64,000 bases of DNA from Christensenella tenuis. Its GTDB lineage: Bacteria; Bacillota; Clostridia; Christensenellales; Christensenellaceae. Below, one piece after another: positions 1 to 7,581 of this stretch (the first letter of the stretch is position 1; the number at the start of each line of letters is the position of its first letter). The notes beneath the pieces were generated by a model that worked only from the letters and a program-made list of their open reading frames with translations, was not told where the DNA came from and ran no database searches. The DNA is taken from the NCBI RefSeq assembly GCF_014287795.1, contig NZ_JACOON010000007.1, positions 124,001 through 188,000 on the forward strand. The letters run 5' to 3'. The translations under genes were made by a program, and so were the position numbers.

Positions 1-322
1 CTTCCGCAAATTCCTGTACCTGTGGGTCGCGGTAGGTCCGCGGCAGAAACAGGAGCCTTCCATGCCCGTCCAGCATTCCAAAGTCCGCTCCCCATGTATC
101 AATTCCCATCGAATCCGCAGACGTACGCCCGATTGATTCTACTGCGAACCGATGCATTACTCCGATATCCCAGTAAAGATTGTCCTTCACACGCACCAGT
201 TCATTCTTGCAGCGCAGCATCTCCCGATATCCAAGCCGACTGCCGTCAAAAATTCCTTCGATACTCCGCATGCTGCCGGCACCGTAATCAAGCGCCAGCA
301 CTTTTTTCGCCGCTGCCATCAT
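1..322 (-). CDS. rhaB: Rhamnulokinase-like FGGY sugar kinase, N-terminal part (cut by window edge)
   Basis: This is the 5' part of a sugar kinase that runs off the left edge; about 107 residues are visible. The N-terminus reads VLALDYGAGSMRSIEGIFDG, the ATP-binding motif of FGGY kinases, followed by the rhamnulokinase-type segments NLYWDI, SMGIDTWGADFGMLD and LPRTYRDP. It probably phosphorylates L-rhamnulose or L-fuculose to supply the aldolase encoded just upstream. Two ATG codons in tandem (positions 322 and 319) could start it. The first lies 1 base past the aldolase stop, so the two genes are translationally coupled and no separate strong ribosome-binding site is visible. Rhamnulokinase is favoured over fuculokinase from the motif wording, but the C-terminal half is not available. 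Confidence 0.85.
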   Translation of the reverse strand, partial: MMAAAKKVLALDYGAGSMRSIEGIFDGSRLGYREMLRCKNELVRVKDNLYWDIGVMHRFAVESIGRTSADSMGIDTWGADFGMLDGHGRLLFLPRTYRDPQVQEFAE

Positions 323-323
323 A

Positions 324-938
324 TCACAGAAGCTTTTGGAATAAACCAACCATCGCATTAACTTCCGCGTTGTCAAGAAGCGTAAATGCCTCATCAAGAT
401 CTTTGGCCGCAATTACGATGCCATGATTGGGAATAAGCGCGCCTAGCGCCCTTTCCGGTATTTCACTGCGCCGATTATAAAAATAGGAAATCACTTCTTT
501 TGCGAGTTCAGGCGAAGTCCCCTCAACCTCTTTGACGCATTCCATCGGACCGCCTGCAAAATATTCAAAGTTTTCCGTATAGACATCCAGTCTCTTTTTC
601 GCCGCGGCATAGACAAGGCAATATCTCGGATGGGCATGCAGTACCGCTCCAACGCTTGGAATCGCCTCGTAGATGCCAAGGTGCATCATACTTTCACGCG
701 TCATCATGGTCGGATCGTTTTCCACAACTTCCAAAGTATTTTCATCGAGTGCAATCAGGTCGTCCGGCTGAAGCTGCCACCGCAATTTCTCTCCTGCCAT
801 CATTGGCGTAACATAAATAAGCCCGTTATGCCTCACGCTGATATTTCCACCGCCTGCGTCGGTGAGCTGCCTGTCGAACATCAGCCGTCCCGTATTGATC
901 ATTTTGCATCTCATATAATCATTGCCAAAATTGCACAT
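324..938 (-). CDS. Class II aldolase (L-fuculose/L-rhamnulose-1-phosphate aldolase type)
   Basis: This 204-residue protein has the class II aldolase/adducin fold. GGGNISVRHNG near residue 30 is the substrate/phosphate loop, RESMMHLGIY carries the likely catalytic Glu, LHAHPRY gives two metal-binding His and IPNHGI the third. It should split a ketose 1-phosphate into dihydroxyacetone phosphate and lactaldehyde. It sits between the shell-protein genes and the sugar kinase in one minus-strand operon, so lactaldehyde is likely to be made in or at the compartment. The start is fixed by a GGAGG six bases upstream. No cargo-type terminal helix is obvious. The choice between fuculose and rhamnulose phosphate cannot be made from sequence alone. 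Confidence 0.88.
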   Translation of the reverse strand: MCNFGNDYMRCKMINTGRLMFDRQLTDAGGGNISVRHNGLIYVTPMMAGEKLRWQLQPDDLIALDENTLEVVENDPTMMTRESMMHLGIYEAIPSVGAVLHAHPRYCLVYAAAKKRLDVYTENFEYFAGGPMECVKEVEGTSPELAKEVISYFYNRRSEIPERALGALIPNHGIVIAAKDLDEAFTLLDNAEVNAMVGLFQKLL

Positions 939-956
939 AGCTTTACCTCCAAGATA

Positions 957-1511
957 TTAAGTTCCAAATAATGTTTTGTATGTCTGCTCATGCGGATTTG
1001 TTATAATCGTACCCGCCACAAATCCATTTCTCGTCCGGCATAACAGGGATGCCTTTTCTATCGCCGCGGTAATTTCCGCGATTCCGCCACAAAGGATTAC
1101 CACCCCTTTACCGCCGATTCCGTTCGCCAGGCGCAATTCCCGCACCCATACGTCGGATGTTTTTGCCGCTTCATCTGCAGCATAGACCGCACTTGCCGCA
1201 TCGCGCGTTTCCAGAATCCCCAGCGCATCTGTTTTTCTCTCAGCCGGCTGATGGTTCAGAATGCCATTGCTCAGATTGCCGATTACTATTGATTTTCGCA
1301 ATGCCGGAAGATATTTTCCACGCAACATATGAACCGCTCCATACACGTCCGCATACCTCCCGCCAAAAATTATCAGATATCCTCCCGGGCATATCATCCC
1401 TGCCTGCAACAAGTGAATATCATTGTTTTTAATTGCACAGTCAAAGCCCGCAATTCCCTCGGCGATTCCCTGGAATTCCGCAATTCCTACAGCGGCCCCA
1501 AGATTTTTCAT
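957..1511 (-). CDS. BMC-T shell protein, PduT-like with Fe-S cysteine
   Basis: This 184-residue shell protein contains two BMC domains, about residues 5-88 and 95-182. Length and wording match PduT: ICPGGYLIIFGG aligns with the PduT segment whose Cys38 binds a [4Fe-4S] cluster at the trimer centre, and here the Cys is residue 41. The second domain carries ALGILETRDAAS and LANGIGGKG. PduT-type trimers are thought to pass electrons or a cluster across the shell, which would suit redox-balancing steps such as the FucO reaction. The gene follows the BMC-P gene by 2 bases and has its own GGGAG site overlapping the upstream stop. I see no truncation. Confidence 0.9.
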   Translation of the reverse strand: MKNLGAAVGIAEFQGIAEGIAGFDCAIKNNDIHLLQAGMICPGGYLIIFGGRYADVYGAVHMLRGKYLPALRKSIVIGNLSNGILNHQPAERKTDALGILETRDAASAVYAADEAAKTSDVWVRELRLANGIGGKGVVILCGGIAEITAAIEKASLLCRTRNGFVAGTIITNPHEQTYKTLFGT

Positions 1512-1513
1512 AT

Positions 1514-1786
1514 CTACTCTCCCAGTACGGATTCCGGTTTGTCAATGATGCCCACGATTGCCGCATCTACCGGAGCGTTTTCCCTCCCTGTTCCGATGCG
1601 CGCGGCGCTTCCGGACGCAACGAGGACAACCTCACCTTCTCCCGCGCCGACACTGTCGATTGCCACTGTATAGCGCTGGACGAGCCTTCCATTTTCGATC
1701 ATCTGCACAACCAACAGCTTGCAACCCGTCAGCTTTTCATTTTTTTTCGTCGCTACGACATATTGAACGATTTTGCCAAGCTGCAT
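1514..1786 (-). CDS. BMC-P vertex protein (EutN/CcmL/PduN family)
   Basis: This 90-residue protein starts MQLGKIVQYVVATKKNEKL and contains LLVVQMIENG, AIDSVGAGEGEVVLVASGSA and DAAIVGIID. These are the hallmarks of the pentameric EutN/CcmL/PduN family, which closes the twelve vertices of a microcompartment. Its presence shows that the locus encodes a closed polyhedral shell rather than stray BMC-domain genes. It is packed between a BMC-H gene (19 bp upstream) and the PduT-like gene (2 bp downstream), all in one transcriptional unit. Length is normal for the family. Confidence 0.95.
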   Translation of the reverse strand: MQLGKIVQYVVATKKNEKLTGCKLLVVQMIENGRLVQRYTVAIDSVGAGEGEVVLVASGSAARIGTGRENAPVDAAIVGIIDKPESVLGE

Positions 1787-1805
1787 AACGGCACTTCCCT
1801 TCTAT

Positions 1806-2084
1806 TTATTTCATCGCGGGGAGTATCTTTTCTACATCGCCGTGGGGACGCGGAATCACGTGCACCGCGATAAGTTCGCCAAGTGCTCCAACAGCTCCCG
1901 CCCCCGCTTCCGTAGCGGCTTTTACGGCGCCGACGTCGCCGCGCACCATCACAGACACATAGCCCGAGCCGATCTTGTCTACACCGATCAACTCCACATT
2001 TGCCGCTTTCACCATCGCATCCGCTGCCTCGATCAGGGCAGTAAGCCCTCTGGTTTCAATGATTCCCAGTGCTTCTTTAATCAT
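1806..2084 (-). CDS. BMC-H shell hexamer protein 1 (PduA/PduJ/EutM-like)
   Basis: This is a canonical 92-residue single-domain BMC protein. It starts MIKEALGIIETRGLTALIEA, has the KAANVELIGVDKIGSGY segment with the GSG pore loop, and ends HVIPRPHGDVEKILP. Such hexamers tile the facets of the shell and let small polar metabolites through the central pore. A GGAGGG ribosome-binding site precedes the ATG. It is nearly identical in plan to the next gene upstream (2100-2408), so the two are recent duplicates or a conserved PduA/PduJ-type pair. Metabolite selectivity cannot be deduced. Confidence 0.95.
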   Translation of the reverse strand: MIKEALGIIETRGLTALIEAADAMVKAANVELIGVDKIGSGYVSVMVRGDVGAVKAATEAGAGAVGALGELIAVHVIPRPHGDVEKILPAMK

Positions 2085-2099
2085 GATTTTCCCTCCGTT

Positions 2100-2408
2100 T
2101 TATCCGATTTCTTCCACTTTGATTTCTGTTTCCTGTGTTCCAGGCAATATCTTCTCCATATCTGCATGCGGACTGGGAATAATATGCGCGGCAACGAGTT
2201 CACCAAGTCCGTTCACAGCCGCCGAACCCGCTTCCACTGCCGCTTTCACCGCGCCAACATCTCCCGTCACCATTACGGTTACATAGCCTGAGCCGATCTT
2301 TTCCATTCCCGCAAGCTTCACATTCGCCGCCTTTACCATTGCATCCGCGACTTCTACAAGCGCCGTAAGCCCCCGCGTCTCCACCATACCCAACGCTTCT
2401 CTTGCCAT
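2100..2408 (-). CDS. BMC-H shell hexamer protein 2
   Basis: The protein (102 residues from the chosen ATG, MAREALGMVETRG) is a single BMC domain with the same GSG pore loop (EKIGSGYVTVMVTGD). It has a slightly longer acidic tail after HIIPSPHADMEKILPG, ending in KVEEIG. An in-frame upstream ATG (2429) exists, but it lies inside the ribosome-binding region, where AAAGGAG and GAGG precede the ATG at 2408, so the shorter start is preferred. It lies between the N-extended BMC-H gene and BMC-H 1 in the same operon. It is expected to be a facet hexamer that can mix with BMC-H 1. Confidence 0.93.
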   Translation of the reverse strand: MAREALGMVETRGLTALVEVADAMVKAANVKLAGMEKIGSGYVTVMVTGDVGAVKAAVEAGSAAVNGLGELVAAHIIPSPHADMEKILPGTQETEIKVEEIG

Positions 2409-2425
2409 TTTTCCTCTCTCCTTTC

Positions 2426-2794
2426 TCATCCCGAAATGATCTTTATGATCTTAAAGATTGCATCGTCCGGCCGGGCCATCGTATGCGCCGCATAAAGCTC
2501 GCCCAGCCTCTGTACCGTTTCACTTCCGGTCTTTACCGCTTCTCTGACCGCATCGACTTTCCCCGCAACAGCTATGTAAATCAGGGCATTACCAATCTTT
2601 TGACTGCCAATCACTTCCACACCCGCTGCTTTGACCATACTGTCAGCTGCTTCGATCGCTGCCGTAATTCCCCGGCATTCCACGATCCCCAAAGCCTCTT
2701 TTCCAGCGCCTTCAGCTTCCGTTTTCCGCTCCTTTGCCTGATTCTTTTTCGCGATATCCGCCCCTGCTTTTTTCTTTCCCATTTTCTCAGTCAC
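2426..2794 (-). CDS. BMC-H shell protein 3 with Lys-rich N-terminal extension
   Basis: This 122-residue protein has about 32 extra, highly charged residues (many Lys, Glu and Ala) before the BMC domain begins at GKEALGIVECRG. The pore segment reads QKIGNALIYIAVAGK, so the GSG loop of its two paralogues is missing. The extension looks disordered and basic, and could bind nucleic acid, cargo or another shell protein; that is inference. The open frame starts at a GTG (2794) that overlaps the upstream BMC-T gene by 8 bases. An in-frame ATG at 2782 is an alternative, and neither has a strong ribosome-binding site, which suggests coupled translation. Confidence 0.88.
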   Translation of the reverse strand: MTEKMGKKKAGADIAKKNQAKERKTEAEGAGKEALGIVECRGITAAIEAADSMVKAAGVEVIGSQKIGNALIYIAVAGKVDAVREAVKTGSETVQRLGELYAAHTMARPDDAIFKIIKIISG

Positions 2795-3386
2795 TTTTCA
2801 AATTTGTGTATTGGATCATTGGGTAGATCCCTTCGCACGGAAGCGCATTTACGTTGGAAGAAATTACATCGCCCACTTCCGCTGCCGCAGCAAGTCCCGC
2901 ATCGACCGCGCCTCTCACCGCATCCGGTAGACCCGCCAGCTTTAGCGCCACAATCAGCTCAATTCCTTCACTTCCCTTCGTGCGTTCCATACCAACCAAC
3001 CGCACATTCGCTGCTTTTACCGCCGCATCCGCCGCGGTCATGGCACAGATAAATCCGTATACCTCAATGATGCCAAACGCTTCCTTTCCAAACACAATCT
3101 TTTTTTCACGATAGGAATTATCAAGATACATCCGCGTCTGTGGATCCGGATTCGCCATAATCCGGTACGCAATCACTTCGCTCGCCCGTTCCGCTTCGGC
3201 GATCCCTGCCTGAACAGAGGCCGTTACCGCGCTTACTTCGCCTTCAACCACCAGCGTTACGAGACCGCCACCCATATCTTTTTTTATATCGACCAATCCC
3301 GTTTCCGCCGCCTTCATCATGGCGTCCATCACCATTATGCTTGAGGCAAGTCCTCTCACTTCCAGTAATCCAAGAGCTTCGTTCAT
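2787..3386 (-). CDS. BMC-T tandem-domain shell protein
   Basis: This 199-residue protein has two BMC domains: residues 1-85 (MNEALGLLEVRGLASS ... KKDMGGGLVTLVVEG) and about 100-195 (GKEAFGIIEVYGFICA ... ERTKGSEGIELIVAL). A linker containing MANPDPQTRMYLDNSYREK joins them. Such proteins form pseudohexameric trimers, some of which have a larger gated pore. The two pore loops differ (GGG versus KGSEG), so the central pore should be asymmetric in chemistry. It is the first shell gene after the 400-bp gap and has a good AAGGAG site. It lacks the PduT-type cysteine, so it is distinct from the tandem protein at 957-1511. Confidence 0.93.
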   Translation of the reverse strand: MNEALGLLEVRGLASSIMVMDAMMKAAETGLVDIKKDMGGGLVTLVVEGEVSAVTASVQAGIAEAERASEVIAYRIMANPDPQTRMYLDNSYREKKIVFGKEAFGIIEVYGFICAMTAADAAVKAANVRLVGMERTKGSEGIELIVALKLAGLPDAVRGAVDAGLAAAAEVGDVISSNVNALPCEGIYPMIQYTNLKSD

Positions 3387-3792
3387 TCCCGCAGCACTCC
3401 TTAAAGCCCGATATTATCAGTCCGTTAAGTTTCAATCGGTTCAATCGGTTCTTACTATCCTACAAGCAGGCAACCTATGATAAATTCAAATTTTGCAATG
3501 CAGTAATATTCCGCTCAATCATCAATTCATACATCGAACAAAATTTTCCATACCCGAAAAATATTGTCCTGTAATTTGATTGTCCAGCCATCTTCCCAAT
3601 GCCAAAAGGGCCAAAAAACCAGAGAAAGCGTAGCCGATTTTTTAGTTTGATAATTTATAATAATACGAAATTTATTTCCCTGTTGAGACAAACAATTCGC
3701 AGACCGAGACATATTCGCTGTCCAGCATTGCACCCAAAAGCGTGTATGCCATATTTACCGAATTTTGCCTATTCTCTCTCAATGAATTGTAA
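3387..3792 (-). other. Intergenic region between the TIGR04076-like gene and the shell genes
   Basis: About 400 bp without a credible gene. A 68-codon minus-strand frame (3527-3733) has no ribosome-binding site or recognisable family and is dismissed. The sequence is AT-rich in its middle and could contain a second promoter for the shell genes, but I could not find a clear -35/-10 pair. The AAGGAG site for the BMC-T gene is at the left end. Confidence 0.5.
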
Positions 3793-4194
3793 TTAAACCT
3801 CTTCGATGGAAAACGTAACATGATTATCTGGATCCGGGCAACCAAGCCGGATTTTTCCCTTGACCGGTTCCCACCAGAAATCCGCATTGCAAATCATTGC
3901 ATTGATATAGGGCAGCAATCCCGAAAAGGCCGGAATACAAATCCCTTCCGGTGTTTTGTCTCCCTCCATATAGAAGGTCTCGCCTTCTACATGTCGTGCA
4001 ACACACATCCCCTCTACGCGCTCCACCGTAATCTTGAATTTCTTAAGCGGCGGAGGCGGCACTTTCCCAATTAAGGATTTGCCATCGCCGATCGAAGCAT
4101 CATCTGCAAATTTAGGAGCATCTGCATTGCGTGCCGGACCTGAACCAATCGCGCTTTTTACTAGTTGGTCGAGTTCTGATTTGTTTACCTTCAT
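3793..4194 (-). CDS. TIGR04076-like protein with BMC cargo-type N-terminal helix
   Basis: This 133-residue protein has two parts. Residues from about 50 on match the small TIGR04076 family, with KFKITVERVEG, FYMEGDKTPEGICIPAF, LPYINAMICNADFWW and LGCPDPDNHVTFSIEEV; the function of that family is not known to me. The first 16 residues, MKVNKSELDQLVKSAI, form a short amphipathic helix followed by a Gly/Ala/Asp-rich linker and a PPPP stretch. That layout matches encapsulation peptides of BMC cargo; compare the PduP N-terminus, MNTSELETLIRTILSE. It lies directly upstream of the shell genes. I infer that it is a lumen protein. The AGGAGGTAATAAAT-type ribosome-binding site fits the ATG at 4194. Confidence 0.8.
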   Translation of the reverse strand: MKVNKSELDQLVKSAIGSGPARNADAPKFADDASIGDGKSLIGKVPPPPLKKFKITVERVEGMCVARHVEGETFYMEGDKTPEGICIPAFSGLLPYINAMICNADFWWEPVKGKIRLGCPDPDNHVTFSIEEV

Positions 4195-4362
4195 ATTTAT
4201 TACCTCCTTGTTGTATTTGATATTTGTATCTTAACATTAAGTTATATTTATGTCAATATTTTTTTAAAAATATATAAATAAAATACTAAAAGTTATATTT
4301 ATATCCATTTTAAATGATTTTATATATGTTTATATATAGAATTTCATTAAAATTCATTTTAC

Positions 4363-4374
4363 AATAACGTTATT
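4363..4374. promoter_or_regulatory. Perfect palindrome AATAACGTTATT, candidate LacI-family operator
   Basis: A 12-bp perfect palindrome lies in AT-rich DNA about 170 bp upstream of the TIGR04076-like gene. Its core ATAACGTTAT is shared with the 16-bp palindrome in front of the LacI-family regulator at 17092-17107. LacI-family proteins bind such CG-centred palindromes, so this could place the BMC genes under the same or a related regulator. This is inference from motif similarity only. Confidence 0.45.
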
Positions 4375-4409
4375 TATATAACCAATTGTTGGACGTATAC
4401 AAAAAAACG

Positions 4410-4945
4410 TTCCCTCTAGTAGACCACTCCCTGTTAAACAGGCAGAAAAAACCAATAGTAAGAAAAGAAAAAATTGCGTGGATTTACTCCTCAATTCAAA
4501 GGGAGTAAATCTGCTTTTTGTTTGGATACGCTCATAACTATAAAATTGAATTTATTCGTGCATCAGTTTCACGGCTTCTTTAATTGAAGCATTTTTTGTC
4601 AGTAGATGTACTTTGTTTTCAGTATTCCAAAGAAATTCTTCGACGGAGCGTTACTAAGCGGCATCCCTGCCCTTGACATGGAGGTAATACGTAGTTTCAT
4701 CGCTCCTTACGTACTAATTGGCCGTGCTTCTTTGGCACGACAATATTCGCTTGCTTGTTATGGCGATTTACTCAGTTTTTGGCTTGAATTTTTTTCAGGC
4801 CAGGCGCATCTGCAATTTCCTGCTTGCTTTTCCTTTCTTTACGCATTTTTATGATTTGTTGTTCCAATATCTTGATGTGTGTATAGCTTCTTTTCATACA
4901 AATACCCCCTGTATAGTCTCTGTCCTACATCAGGGGGCTGGCTTG
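4410..4945 (-). mobile_element. Decayed IS3-family (IS150-like) insertion element
   Basis: The stretch between the tandem aldolase and the TIGR04076-like gene contains remains of both IS3 orfA and orfB on the minus strand. The outer ends carry loosely inverted sequences, near 4411-4430 (TCTAGTAGACCACTCCCTG) and 4920-4942 (reverse strand TGTAGGACAGAGACTATAC), that resemble IS3 terminal repeats. The middle of the element is deleted. Exact ends and the target duplication could not be fixed by eye. It separates fucO and the tandem aldolase from the rest of the BMC genes. Confidence 0.7.
4468..4897 (-). pseudogene. IS3-family transposase remnant (orfA N-terminus joined to orfB C-terminus)
   Basis: Reading the minus strand from 4897 gives MKRSYTHIKILEQQI, IIKMRKERKSKQEIAD and, with one stop, NRHNKQANIVVPKKHG, which is the helix-turn-helix start of an IS3 OrfA. 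After a large internal deletion the sequence resumes with NAPSKNFFGILKTKYIY, and in another frame IQFYSYERIQTKSRFTPFEL, the end of the OrfB integrase including the conserved YERIQ-K segment. Several stops and frame changes make it non-functional. A hairpin (GATTTACTCC ... GGGAGTAAATC, 4481-4511) lies within its 3' end. Confidence 0.85.
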
Positions 4946-4999
4946 TGTCATTGTCTGTTTTTAGAGTTCAATCTAAAAAAGGAAATCCAACGCCACTCG

Positions 5000-6286
5000 T
5001 TACAGCTTAAACGCCGCCTCGATTTCCTTTACTTCTTCCGCCGTAATCGTTCGCGGCTCTCCCAACTGTTTTGCCGCCAAGACAGACTTAGCGGAATATT
5101 CCAGCACTTCCAGCCTGTCAAATACATTCAAAAGACCGGTTCCTGCAATCACCACACAATCGTTATCAATCATCTCAACCGGATTTTTCATGGATATCGT
5201 ATCTACCACCTGGTTGTGCTCGAGAAGATTGGAGCCATACGGCAGCCGCTGCACTTGTTTGAGCATAATATAACTTTCTGGAATCAACCGTGCGTCGAAC
5301 TCCGCCCCTGTTACTGCAAACGCCATAATATTCGGCGGATGCGCAATGGCAACTGCATTGATATCCGGATGTTTCTCGTAAATTGCCTGATGCATTTTTA
5401 CGGCGCGCGATGGATTTTTCCCCTGCTCCTTGCGTCCATTGCGGATATTTACGATGTCTTCCGGCTCAAGGTACATCCTGTCTTTATTATAAGGCGTAAT
5501 GATAAACGAACCGTCGGGCAGCCTGCGCGAGAAAGTTCCCTGTGTTGAAGTAAACAATTGCTGGTTATACGCCCGGCGGATAAATTTACACATGACCGAG
5601 CGGTAATACCGTTCGGCTGAGCTATATTCTCCCGGATAATAATCCTCGAGCTGTGGGAAAGAACGCATATAATACAAATTGAGTTCTTCCGGCGTAAGGA
5701 TGCGTGGTTTTCCGAGCGGAGCCGCATTGATCTCGATGCGCGCACAGTAGTCGAGTGTTTCAAACTTCATGAACGCATCAAACATGTTCTGCGCGCCTAC
5801 TACAACGCCGTGGCTTGCCATCATTACAATATCTGATCCATTTTCAAACTCCCGTGCAATCAGGCCGCCGAGTTTTTTTGAACCGGGAAGCGCATATCCC
5901 GCCGCCTTCACATTGTTGCAAATATAATTGACGCTCGCAATCATTTCTGTCTGCGGTTTCCGGCCAAGTGCGGAATATGCTACCAATGCCGGCGGATGTG
6001 CATGCAGCACAGCCTTCAGGTCCGGCCGTTTCTCATACACCATTTTGTGAAAAGGCAGTTCTACCGACGGTTTATGCGGGCCGAGGACCGTGCCGTCCGG
6101 TTTTACCTGCATGATATCTTCCCGCGTCAGCGTTCCTTTGTCAATCGATCCCGGCGTAATCCAGATGTCGCCGTCCGAATCCTTGATGGAAAGATTTCCG
6201 CCCGAGGTTGTTGTCATACCGAACGCATAAATACGCTCCATCATCATGCAAATTTGATCGGCGGGGTGCAGTACATGAAAATTCAT
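5000..6286 (-). CDS. Tandem class II aldolase/adducin-domain protein
   Basis: The 428-residue product carries two class II aldolase domains. Domain 1 (about 1-205) is complete: TSGGNLSIKD, VELPFHKMVYE, VLHAHPPALV with both metal His, and MASHGVVVG with the third. Domain 2 (about 215-428) keeps the fold (STQGTFSRRLPDGSFIITP, MHQAIYEKHPD) but reads AIAHPPN, so one His of the pair is lost, and GTGLLNV where the third His should be. It is probably non-catalytic and may be structural or regulatory. The gene is 86 bp downstream of fucO and likely shares its promoter. A CATAGGGATTC-type region precedes the ATG. It could act on a different sugar phosphate from the 204-residue aldolase. Confidence 0.85.
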   Translation of the reverse strand: MNFHVLHPADQICMMMERIYAFGMTTTSGGNLSIKDSDGDIWITPGSIDKGTLTREDIMQVKPDGTVLGPHKPSVELPFHKMVYEKRPDLKAVLHAHPPALVAYSALGRKPQTEMIASVNYICNNVKAAGYALPGSKKLGGLIAREFENGSDIVMMASHGVVVGAQNMFDAFMKFETLDYCARIEINAAPLGKPRILTPEELNLYYMRSFPQLEDYYPGEYSSAERYYRSVMCKFIRRAYNQQLFTSTQGTFSRRLPDGSFIITPYNKDRMYLEPEDIVNIRNGRKEQGKNPSRAVKMHQAIYEKHPDINAVAIAHPPNIMAFAVTGAEFDARLIPESYIMLKQVQRLPYGSNLLEHNQVVDTISMKNPVEMIDNDCVVIAGTGLLNVFDRLEVLEYSAKSVLAAKQLGEPRTITAEEVKEIEAAFKL

Positions 6287-6371
6287 AGGGATTCTCCTTT
6301 TCTTTGCGGCGCAGCCGCTTTGCTTCTTTTCATCCCGCAGGCGAAACCTCCCGCGGCCCTAAAAAATATCC

Positions 6372-7529
6372 TCAGCCATTCAGCGCCCAACGATATACTC
6401 CAAGAATGCTTTCCTCCGTCATATCCTTGGGATTTCCGCCTGTGCATACATCGCAGAAGGCCGACTTCGCCAATTCCTCGAGGTCTTCCTCTTTTACGCC
6501 GATTTCAGCCAAGGTCTGTGGAATCTCCACTGCGCGTGATAAGGCGCGCACCGCTTCGATTGCCGCGCGGCGGTATTCCGCCTGACTCATGTTATCTACA
6601 TTCCCTACGCCCATGGCCCGGGCAATTTCACGATATTTTTCCCCTGTCGCGTCCTGGTTGTGTTCCATTACATAAGGCAGCAGCACCGCATTGGCAATGC
6701 CGTGCGGCGTATCGTAAAACGCCCCCAATGGATGCGCCATTCCGTGCACCACGCCAAGACCTACGTTGGAAAAACCCATGCCCGCGATATATTGCGCGGC
6801 CGCCATCTCTTCCTTTGCCTTCATATCGCCGTTGACCGCATCTTTGAGATTTTCCGCGATCATTTTAATCGCTTGCAGGTGGAACATATCCGTCATTTCC
6901 CACGCGCCTTTTGTCACATAGCCCTCAATGGCATGCGTAAGCGCGTCCATCCCCGTGGATGCCGCAAGGCCGCGCGGCATGGAAGCCATCATCCCCGGAT
7001 CGACAATCGCAACCTGCGGAATGTCATGTACGTCCACGCATACAAATTTCCGTTTCTTTTCTTCATCCGTAATTACATAGTTAATCGTCACCTCTGCCGC
7101 CGTACCCGCCGTCGTAGGAATTGCAATCGTTGGCACCGCCTTTCTCAGCGTATTCGCCGTGCCTTCAAGGCTTACAACATCGGAAAATTCCGGGTTGCTG
7201 ACGATGATTCCAACCGCCTTCGCCGTGTCGATCGACGATCCGCCGCCGATGGCAACCAGATAATCCGCACCGCTTGCACGAAACGCGGTTACTCCCTTTT
7301 TGACGATCTCTACCGTGGGATTTGCCTTCACCTGTGAAAAAATGTTGTACGCCATACCGCTTGCGTCAAGCAAATCCGTCACCTTGGCGGCGACGCCAAA
7401 CCGCACCAGATCGGCATCCGTTATGATAAGCCCCTTTCTAAATCCCCGCCGCCGGATTTCCTCCGGCAGGTTCAAAAGCGCTCCTTGCCCAAAATACGAT
7501 GTTTCATTCAAAATCATTCTCTGCGACAT
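6372..7529 (-). CDS. fucO: Lactaldehyde reductase / propanediol oxidoreductase
   Basis: The 385-residue product is a group III iron-dependent alcohol dehydrogenase that closely follows E. coli FucO. It shares RMILNET, the NAD loop IGGGSSIDTAKAVGI, PTTAGTAAEVTINYVITDEEK, the metal-site region STGMDALTHAIEGYVTKGAW and GMAHPLGAFYDTPHG, and the terminal DVCTGGNP. It reduces L-lactaldehyde to (S)-1,2-propanediol, regenerating NAD+ for anaerobic fucose/rhamnose catabolism. It is the first gene of the BMC block behind a clear promoter (7582-7610) and an AAGGAGG ribosome-binding site. No encapsulation peptide is visible at either end. Confidence 0.95.
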   Translation of the reverse strand: MSQRMILNETSYFGQGALLNLPEEIRRRGFRKGLIITDADLVRFGVAAKVTDLLDASGMAYNIFSQVKANPTVEIVKKGVTAFRASGADYLVAIGGGSSIDTAKAVGIIVSNPEFSDVVSLEGTANTLRKAVPTIAIPTTAGTAAEVTINYVITDEEKKRKFVCVDVHDIPQVAIVDPGMMASMPRGLAASTGMDALTHAIEGYVTKGAWEMTDMFHLQAIKMIAENLKDAVNGDMKAKEEMAAAQYIAGMGFSNVGLGVVHGMAHPLGAFYDTPHGIANAVLLPYVMEHNQDATGEKYREIARAMGVGNVDNMSQAEYRRAAIEAVRALSRAVEIPQTLAEIGVKEEDLEELAKSAFCDVCTGGNPKDMTEESILGVYRWALNG

Positions 7530-7581
7530 AATGGTAAACCTCCTTACAGTCGTGTAAAGTCCAATCTTCCCCTGTAGTTTT

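Noticed and set aside
3527..3733. 68-codon minus-strand frame in the BMC intergenic gap
   Set aside because: No ribosome-binding site, no family resemblance and an atypical composition.
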